Source: UBA11996 sp964394975 (GTDB lineage: Bacteria > Chloroflexota > Dehalococcoidia > Lucifugimonadales > UBA826). From it: 10,496 nt of DNA. The stretch spans positions 1-10,496 of the forward strand of contig CAYMZR010000076.1 in NCBI GenBank assembly GCA_964394975.1. Reading direction: 5' to 3'. The notes beneath the pieces are model-generated. The model was not told the origin of the DNA. It ran no database searches and worked only from the letters and a program-made list of their open reading frames with translations. This document shows, in pieces, positions 5,812-10,496 of this stretch (position 1 is its first letter; every line of letters begins with the position of its first letter). The position numbers and the translations under genes were made by a program.

Positions 5812-6744
5812 TTATATTTCATTTAGAGCCCATGATTTAACTAGATGATGGGCAATGGCTATTTGCATGGGTACTTTTAAGTCATCGCTGTTGTTTTCAA
5901 GCGCAGATAAAACATTTTTTCTATCAAACCATTTGACATCAGTCATTTCATCCTTGTCCATGTTAATTTCTGTTGTGACTGCCTCGGCATGGCAGCCGAT
6001 CATTAGAGAATACGGAAGAGGCCAGGGTTGAGAGGAGTGATATTTTACATTCTTGACTTGAATCCCTGCCTCTTCCATGACTTCTCTAGCCACAGCTTCT
6101 TCAATTGATTCACCTTGATCTACGAACCCTGCTAATGCCGAATAGATATTGGTTCTCTGAAGCCTTCCTCTTGACTGTCCCAAAAGGCATTTATCACCGT
6201 CATGCACGACCACAATTATTACAGGGTCTGTTCTCGGAAAATGATCGATTCCACATCCAGTACATTTTCGGACCTGCCCCGCCCTCTCCATTTGTGTTTT
6301 TGAACCGCAAGCTGAGCAAAATTTGTACCTTTGATGCCAGTATGTTTGTATTCTTGCTTGGGCAGCGATTCCTGCTTCTTCTGGGCTCAAAAACTCGCCA
6401 CATGACCTGACATCAACAAATCTAAGTGAAGGGTCTATGTTCCTGATAGCAGAATCTGGAAAATGGTTTATCGATACCTCTATGGCAAAATGGTACACCT
6501 CGTCCATTATTCCCAAAAAAATTGGCTCCGATTCGTATCCTAAATCAGCTAGCCGATCATGTGTGAGCCAATATAGATTCGATTGGGAACCTATATTTAC
6601 CAGCAAGTTAAGTTCTCTTAACGGCAGAAACCTACTTTGCGGGTCGGATATCTTTTTCCTAATTTCATAATCTTCTCTTCTTTCGGTTTCACCTCTGTTT
6701 AAAGGGTTTCTTGAAAATACGTGTCCGTAACCTTGTATGGTCAT
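5812..6744 (-). CDS. nudC: NAD+ diphosphatase NudC (NUDIX hydrolase with zinc ribbon)
   Basis: NudC hydrolyses the pyrophosphate of NAD(H) to NMN(H) and AMP, and in E. coli also removes NAD caps from RNA 5' ends. The 310-residue product shows an N-terminal NUDIX-like region (to about 135), a four-Cys zinc ribbon (Cys143, Cys146, Cys161, Cys164), the complete NUDIX box from Gly206 to Ile228 (G-x5-E212-x7-R220-E221-V-x-E224-E225-x-G-I), and SQPWPLPYS (238-246). The last motif sits after the box and distinguishes NudC from other NUDIX enzymes. The length fits the longer NudC type (about 300) rather than the 257-residue E. coli form. AGGAG with a 6-nt spacer precedes the ATG, giving a strong start. 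It is the first gene of a two-gene operon with the phosphorylase-family gene. Confidence 0.95.
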   Translation of the reverse strand: MTIQGYGHVFSRNPLNRGETERREDYEIRKKISDPQSRFLPLRELNLLVNIGSQSNLYWLTHDRLADLGYESEPIFLGIMDEVYHFAIEVSINHFPDSAIRNIDPSLRFVDVRSCGEFLSPEEAGIAAQARIQTYWHQRYKFCSACGSKTQMERAGQVRKCTGCGIDHFPRTDPVIIVVVHDGDKCLLGQSRGRLQRTNIYSALAGFVDQGESIEEAVAREVMEEAGIQVKNVKYHSSQPWPLPYSLMIGCHAEAVTTEINMDKDEMTDVKWFDRKNVLSALENNSDDLKVPMQIAIAHHLVKSWALNEI

Positions 6745-6761
6745 AAAAATCTCCTAATGTC

Positions 6762-6777
6762 GGATATTAGGATATTA
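6762..6777. repeat. Tandem direct repeat GGATATTA x2 upstream of nudC
   Basis: Two adjacent exact copies of GGATATTA lie 18-33 bp upstream of the nudC ATG. On the minus strand each copy reads TAATATCC, so either TAATAT could act as a -10 element. This might be a doubled promoter element, a regulator half-site pair, or a slippage duplication. Confidence 0.4.
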
Positions 6778-6792
6778 GAACACATCTTCCCT

Positions 6793-6808
6793 ACCAAAAG
6801 ATTTTGGT
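6793..6808. promoter_or_regulatory. Perfect 16-bp dyad between nudC and the NIPSNAP gene
   Basis: ACCAAAA and TTTTGGT flank a 2-bp centre (GA). The dyad lies about 50 bp upstream of the nudC start and overlaps the place where its -35 box would be if the -10 is TAATAT at 6772-6777. The position fits a repressor operator for the nudC operon. It differs from the NrtR operator sequence I know for NAD genes, so no regulator is proposed. Confidence 0.4.
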
Positions 6809-6859
6809 GAGGTTCATCTTAGGGTATGGATGTTGTTGCACCTTAAGCAAAATTTCTAA

Positions 6860-6889
6860 TTGACACCTCTTTTGATATGTACTCAGAAT
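6860..6889 (+). promoter_or_regulatory. Candidate sigma-70 promoter of the NIPSNAP-MFS pair
   Basis: A consensus -35 box TTGACA (6860-6865) is followed after 18 bp by CAGAAT (6884-6889), four of six -10 matches. Transcription would begin near 6896, about 36 nt before the preferred ATG. This explains why the open frame can be extended back to a TTG at 6860: that triplet is better read as part of the -35 box. Confidence 0.5.
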
Positions 6890-6918
6890 AAGGTCATAAT
6901 GTGGGGATTTATGTTAAT

Positions 6919-6923
6919 GGGAG
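6919..6923 (+). promoter_or_regulatory. Shine-Dalgarno site setting the NIPSNAP start
   Basis: GGGAG lies 8 nt before the ATG at 6932, which selects this codon over in-frame upstream ATGs at 6911 and 6917 and the TTG at 6860. Confidence 0.65.
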
Positions 6924-6931
6924 ATCATTCG

Positions 6932-7258
6932 ATGATATATGAGACACGGATATATGAAACTCATCCTGGTAAATTACCAGATCTAAACGATAGATTTAGA
7001 AACTACACGATGAAAATTTTTGAGAAACATGGGATAAAAAATATTGGATATTGGACCTCCAATGTTGGAGAATTCAGTGATCGATTGACTTACATGATTG
7101 CCTTTGAAGATCAAGGTCATAGAGAAAGGGCCTGGGATTCTTTTTCAAATGACCCCGAATGGATTAAGGTCAGGACCGAATCTGAGTTAAAGGGTCCTAT
7201 TGTAAAAAGGGTATTTAATAATTTACTTAAACCGACAGATTATTCACCCCTGCAATAA
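6932..7258 (+). CDS. NIPSNAP family protein
   Basis: The 108-residue product is a single NIPSNAP domain, a ferredoxin-like (dimeric alpha/beta-barrel) fold. It starts MIYETRIYETHPGKLPDLNDRF, followed by FEKHGIKNIGYWTS and the C-terminal block RERAWDSFSNDPEWIKVRTESE, all in the usual family order and length. Bacterial NIPSNAP proteins are small cytoplasmic proteins of unclear biochemical role, often next to catabolic or transport genes; no reaction can be assigned here. The start follows from the GGGAG site and family alignment. The stop lies 14 nt before the downstream MFS gene, so the two are probably one transcript from the promoter at 6860-6889. It may process or bind a compound moved by that carrier, but this is speculation from adjacency. 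Confidence 0.88.
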   Translation: MIYETRIYETHPGKLPDLNDRFRNYTMKIFEKHGIKNIGYWTSNVGEFSDRLTYMIAFEDQGHRERAWDSFSNDPEWIKVRTESELKGPIVKRVFNNLLKPTDYSPLQ

Positions 7259-7272
7259 ATAATAAATCAATA

Positions 7273-8502
7273 TTGATCTCAGACAAAAAAATTAGATCTC
7301 AACAGTGGTGGCTATCCTTTCAATTCAGAGATTTTAGATTTCTGTGGATGTCCACTTTTTTCCAATCTATTGGTTTTGGAATGGACAATGTAGCCCTTGG
7401 CTGGATTGTTTTTGAGAAAACTGATTCTGCATTCATGGTTGGGCTGGCAGCAGCTCTTAGGATGGTGCCACTTTTTCTACTCGGTGTTTTTTCTGGCCTG
7501 ATTGCTGATAATGTCGAAAGACGAATATTTCTTCGCATATTTACTATTGTAGGTGGGGCGCTTATGGCATTACTTGGCTTCCTCCTAATCATTGGTTACG
7601 ACCAAGTATGGATCATCATTGCAATTGCCACTATTACTGGAGCCACATTTGCATTTGTTCTTACTTTGAGGCAGGCATACACCTTCGATATTGTAGGGGC
7701 TTCCCTTTCATTGAATGGTTTGTCTATGTTGCAAATAGCGTCTCAAACGGGAGGGGTTTTTGGGGCTTTGATCTCCGGAATATTAATATCTAAGTTGGGG
7801 GCGGGACCGCAATTTGTCGTCATAGGCTTGATGTACCTGATTTCATTTCTAGTTCTGTTTGGAGCATCAGAGTCAGGTCAAGCAGCCTCTAAAAGGAGAG
7901 AGAGTCTTAATTCCAATTTTAAGGGATACATTGATCTCATAAAAGAATATCCAGTTTTACTTATCTTGATGTGTCTAGCCTCAATCACCGAAATATTTGG
8001 TTTTACTCATATGAGTTTAATCCCAGTTTTTGCCAAGGAGGTTTTATCTGTTGGTCCGATTGGGTTGGGAATTTTGACTGCTGTTCGCCAAGTTGGTGGG
8101 TTTTTGGGTCTTTTTTCGCTTACTTTGTTGGGCAATTACAATCAAAAAGGGAAATTGATGTTCTATATCGTCGTATTTTTTGGTATTGGTCAGATTTTTC
8201 TGGCATTTTCGTCGAAGGTGTTACTTTTCGCATTTTTTCTCCTTGTTGTTAATGCCTGTGCTATGTCTGTTGATACTTTGTACAAAACATTGATGCAGCA
8301 AAATGTTCCAAATGAGCAGCGAGGTAGGGCAATGGGATCGTGGGTTTTAAGTATTGGAACAGCTCCAATAGGGCACCTTGGGATTGGCGGAATTGCAACA
8401 GCTTTTGGGGCCCCTATGGCTGTTTTGTTTAACGGAATTATGCTTACTGCGGCAGGGGTTTCGACCTTTATCTGCCTACCAAGAATTAGGAAATTACCTT
8501 AA
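7273..8502 (+). CDS. Major facilitator superfamily carrier, MFS_3/EntS-like exporter type
   Basis: The 409-residue inner-membrane protein has about twelve predicted membrane segments. It opens with FQFRDFRFLWMSTFFQSIGFGMDNVALGWIVF split by short polar turns, the arrangement seen in the PF05977/EntS-like branch, which is mostly composed of putative exporters. The loop 2-3 motif appears as GLIADNVERR (75-84), and a central polar loop rich in S, K and R lies near 200-212. A TTG at 7273 is taken as start because the upstream in-frame region has no other usable start before a TAA at 7228, and the RDFRFLW segment should be included. There is no Shine-Dalgarno, so translation may be coupled to the NIPSNAP gene 14 nt upstream. 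Substrate unknown. A stop-to-stop gap of only 19 nt separates it from the convergent E2 gene. Confidence 0.83.
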   Translation: MISDKKIRSQQWWLSFQFRDFRFLWMSTFFQSIGFGMDNVALGWIVFEKTDSAFMVGLAAALRMVPLFLLGVFSGLIADNVERRIFLRIFTIVGGALMALLGFLLIIGYDQVWIIIAIATITGATFAFVLTLRQAYTFDIVGASLSLNGLSMLQIASQTGGVFGALISGILISKLGAGPQFVVIGLMYLISFLVLFGASESGQAASKRRESLNSNFKGYIDLIKEYPVLLILMCLASITEIFGFTHMSLIPVFAKEVLSVGPIGLGILTAVRQVGGFLGLFSLTLLGNYNQKGKLMFYIVVFFGIGQIFLAFSSKVLLFAFFLLVVNACAMSVDTLYKTLMQQNVPNEQRGRAMGSWVLSIGTAPIGHLGIGGIATAFGAPMAVLFNGIMLTAAGVSTFICLPRIRKLP

Positions 8503-8521
8503 ATGGCAAGTAAATTTCCAG

Positions 8522-9811
8522 CTATACCATTAATGAAGTAGGGCTTTGCAATAGACGTTTTACCTCTATTAAAAATTGGGCCCCTTCAGCTCCATCTACG
8601 ATTCTATGATCAGCAGAAATTGTAGCTGTCATAACCTGGCCAACTGTTATTTCTCCGTCAACAACTATCGGTTTCTCCGATACGGTACCCACTGCCAAAA
8701 CCGCACTTTGAGGCGGATGTATTATGGCGACAAAACTACTGACATCGAACATTCCCAGATTACTAATTGCAAAAGTACCACCAGTATATTCTTGAGGACT
8801 CAAGGTGCCGTTTGATGATCTTTCGGCCAAGTCTTTGATCATTTGGGAGACTTGTCGCAGCGACTTTTCTCCGCAATCTAGAATTGCCGGTACAATCAAT
8901 CCTTCTTCATCCGCTATTGCCACGGCAATATTTATTTCGTCGTTAAACTGAATCCCATCGTTTTCATAATAGGCGTTGAATTTGGGGTATTTCTGTAAGG
9001 CCTGAATACACGCTTTAACAATTAGGTCATTTACTGTCAATCTGACGCCGTCATCTTTCAGTTGTTCATTGATTTGTTTCCTAAGTGACATCGCATTCGT
9101 CATATTTATTTCGGCTGAAACATAAAAGTGAGGCTTTTCGCTTTTACTTTTAACAGTCACTCTTGCTATCTGTTGACGCATTCTACTTAGAGGCTGTTTT
9201 TCTCCAGGTGTGGACGCGGTAGTCACCGGTTCTACTATTGGAGAGATCGTTTCCTCATTGGCTGTTGTCTCGGCTGAAACGGATATGGTTGATTTTGAAG
9301 CAAGATCTGGTTCAAAATCTTCAACATCTTTTTTTGTGATTCTGCCTCCGGGGCCCGATCCGGCTATATTAGAAAGGGTTATTCCACGTTCTTCAGCTAT
9401 GCGACGGGCTATTGGTGTGGCTAATATTCGGCCTGTGGCAGGTTCGCTAGAGACCTGCGTGGTTTCATGGAATTGTTCAGGCTCATTGCTCGGTCCAGGG
9501 TCTTCTATTTTAGAATCCACTGTGGCCGTCGTTTGATCAGTGAGAATATCTGAGACAGTGTCAACTTCCTCATCTGCATTGCCAACTACAGCTATGGTTT
9601 GTCCTACAGGGACAATGGTTCCTTCAGGTGCTACTATCTTGAGAAGAACGCCTTCAGAGTCAGATTCAAATTCAACGACTGCTTTGTCAGTTTCTATCTC
9701 TGCTACCGGTTCGTTTCTGTTAACAGTTGCACCTTCCTCTTTCAGCCAACGAACGACAGTTCCTTCTTCCATGTCGTATCCCATCTGGGGCATTTTTAAT
9801 TCAGTGGCCAT
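8522..9811 (-). CDS. 2-oxo acid dehydrogenase E2, dihydrolipoyl acyltransferase (probably pyruvate dehydrogenase)
   Basis: E2 forms the core of a 2-oxo acid dehydrogenase complex and transfers the acyl group from its lipoyl arm to CoA. The 429-residue product has one lipoyl domain (about 1-78) with Lys43 in EIETDKAVVEFES as lipoylation site, a Thr/Ser/Glu-rich linker (about 80-126), the E1/E3-binding domain (about 128-166, ATPIARRIAEERGITLSNI followed by GSGPGGRITKKDV), a second flexible linker, and the catalytic acyltransferase domain (about 205-429) with ADHRIVDG (His402, Asp406). The start agrees with the family; GGAG lies 11 nt upstream, a slightly long spacer. It is 16 nt downstream of E1 beta in the same operon. 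Pyruvate is the likeliest substrate, but branched-chain or acetoin complexes share this layout and cannot be excluded. Confidence 0.93.
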   Translation of the reverse strand: MATELKMPQMGYDMEEGTVVRWLKEEGATVNRNEPVAEIETDKAVVEFESDSEGVLLKIVAPEGTIVPVGQTIAVVGNADEEVDTVSDILTDQTTATVDSKIEDPGPSNEPEQFHETTQVSSEPATGRILATPIARRIAEERGITLSNIAGSGPGGRITKKDVEDFEPDLASKSTISVSAETTANEETISPIVEPVTTASTPGEKQPLSRMRQQIARVTVKSKSEKPHFYVSAEINMTNAMSLRKQINEQLKDDGVRLTVNDLIVKACIQALQKYPKFNAYYENDGIQFNDEINIAVAIADEEGLIVPAILDCGEKSLRQVSQMIKDLAERSSNGTLSPQEYTGGTFAISNLGMFDVSSFVAIIHPPQSAVLAVGTVSEKPIVVDGEITVGQVMTATISADHRIVDGAEGAQFLIEVKRLLQSPTSLMV

Positions 9812-9827
9812 CTCTGACTCATCTCCA

Positions 9828-10496
9828 TTAAAGACCGAAGTTGTATTTAACTGATTCGACTACCCAGTCAGCACTAGGAATCATTAATTGCTCTATATTT
9901 CTGGCATATGGTGCCGGCACATCGGGTCCGTTTATTCTTATAACGGGACCATCCAAGTCGTCGAAAGCTGCCTCTTGTATATCGCTAGCTATCGTTCCCG
10001 AGAATCCGCCAGTTTTCCATGTTTCTTCAACCACAGCTACTCTGTTTGTCTTTTTAACTGATTCAATTACGGTATCTAAATCTAAAGGTGAAAGACATCT
10101 TAAATCTATCACTTCCGATGAGACGTTGTCTTCTTCAAGTTTGGCCGCCGCTTCTTCCGCTACCCTCACCATGCCAGAATACGCAACTAGAGTTACATCT
10201 GTTCCTGGTTTAGTTATTCGGGCTTTTCCTAAAGGAACCTCATAATACTCTTCTGGTACTTCGCCTCTAACTCTGTATAACAGAGCATGTTCAGCAAAAA
10301 TTATGGGATTGTTGTCTTTTCGGCTCGCTCGGAACATTCCCAGAGCATCATAAGGGGTTGCCGGTACCACGACTCGAAGCCCAGGCACTGAGGCATACCA
10401 ATTTTCGAAACTTTGTGAATGAGTAGCCGCGAGTTGACCGCCACCACCGGTTACTGTCCTTATAATTAAAGGGACAGTTAATTGACCGTTAGACAT
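9828..10496 (-). CDS. 2-oxo acid dehydrogenase E1 beta subunit (3' part; start lies beyond the window)
   Basis: The 222 visible residues are the C-terminal two thirds of the beta subunit of an alpha2beta2 E1, the thiamine-diphosphate enzyme that decarboxylates the 2-oxo acid and loads the lipoyl arm of E2. Landmarks are MSNGQLTVPLIIRTVTGGGG, ATHSQSFENWYASVPGLRVV, FAEHALLYRVRGEVPEE, SSEVIDLRCLSPLD, SVKKTNRVAVVEETWKTGG and GPDVPAPYA. Family members are about 325 residues, so roughly 100 N-terminal residues lie past the right edge; the ATG at 10496 is the conserved internal Met of the (Y)MSNGQ segment, not the start. The 3' end is complete. An E1 alpha gene would be expected immediately upstream, outside the window. 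Confidence 0.93.
   Translation of the reverse strand: MSNGQLTVPLIIRTVTGGGGQLAATHSQSFENWYASVPGLRVVVPATPYDALGMFRASRKDNNPIIFAEHALLYRVRGEVPEEYYEVPLGKARITKPGTDVTLVAYSGMVRVAEEAAAKLEEDNVSSEVIDLRCLSPLDLDTVIESVKKTNRVAVVEETWKTGGFSGTIASDIQEAAFDDLDGPVIRINGPDVPAPYARNIEQLMIPSADWVVESVKYNFGL

Noticed and set aside
6860..6931. Longer NIPSNAP protein starting at TTG 6860
   Set aside because: That TTG is part of a consensus -35 box, and the ATG at 6932 has a proper Shine-Dalgarno site and matches the family start.
9210..9854. Plus-strand open frames across the E2 gene
   Set aside because: They are shadows of the E2 coding frame, low in complexity (Ser/Thr rich) and without family motifs or ribosome sites.
472..10496. 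No gene here ends in TGA, which might suggest a recoded TGA
   Set aside because: The genes read normally with TGG for Trp and no in-frame TGA; nine complete stops using only TAA and TAG is a small sample in AT-rich DNA.
10494..10496. ATG at the right edge as the start of E1 beta
   Set aside because: It aligns with a conserved internal Met about 100 residues into E1 beta proteins, so the gene is truncated by the window.

Overview
The window is a gene-dense, AT-rich bacterial chromosome segment. It holds eight complete protein genes on both strands plus one or two partial genes at each edge: the last 222 codons of a dehydrogenase E1 beta gene at the right end, and the first 18 codons of what looks like gyrB at the left end. 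All genes read through with the standard code, and Shine-Dalgarno sites of the GGAG type precede several starts. The mix (a galactonate-dehydratase-like enolase-superfamily enzyme beside an MFS carrier, a DmpA-type P1 peptidase, a NIPSNAP protein, and alpha2beta2-type 2-oxo acid dehydrogenase genes) would suit a free-living marine heterotroph such as a SAR202-type Chloroflexota. That placement is inference from gene content only; no rRNA or complete marker gene is present.

Layout. Positions 1-55 (minus) are the probable start of gyrB, followed by about 415 bp of non-coding DNA with dyads and a candidate promoter. Positions 472-1440 (plus) encode a self-processing P1/S58 peptidase. A roughly 200-bp structured gap then leads to surE (1646-2440, plus). 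The enolase-superfamily dehydratase (2437-3639, minus) converges on surE with stop codons overlapping by 4 nt, and it diverges from an MFS carrier (3743-5038, plus). That MFS gene converges, again with a 4-nt stop overlap, on a two-gene minus-strand operon: nudC (5812-6744) followed by a nucleoside-phosphorylase-family gene (5035-5805). A divergent regulatory gap with a good -35 box leads to a plus-strand pair, a NIPSNAP protein (6932-7258) and a second MFS carrier (7273-8502). Finally the minus-strand 2-oxo acid dehydrogenase genes, E1 beta (partial) then E2, run from the right edge down to 8522.

How the genes may work together. NudC would split NAD(H) into NMN(H) and AMP, SurE removes phosphate from nucleoside monophosphates, and the phosphorylase-family enzyme would cleave nucleosides. 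These are chemically consecutive salvage steps, although surE is in a separate transcription unit. The divergent dehydratase and MFS pair looks like a sugar-acid uptake and dehydration module. The E1 beta/E2 pair belongs to a pyruvate dehydrogenase or related complex feeding acyl-CoA into central metabolism.

No RNA gene, CRISPR array, transposon or phage gene was seen. The least explained structure is the gap between the peptidase gene and surE. It holds three repeat arms (1463-1475, 1490-1506, 1531-1543) in which the middle arm can pair either with the first or with the third, an arrangement reminiscent of a two-state RNA switch.
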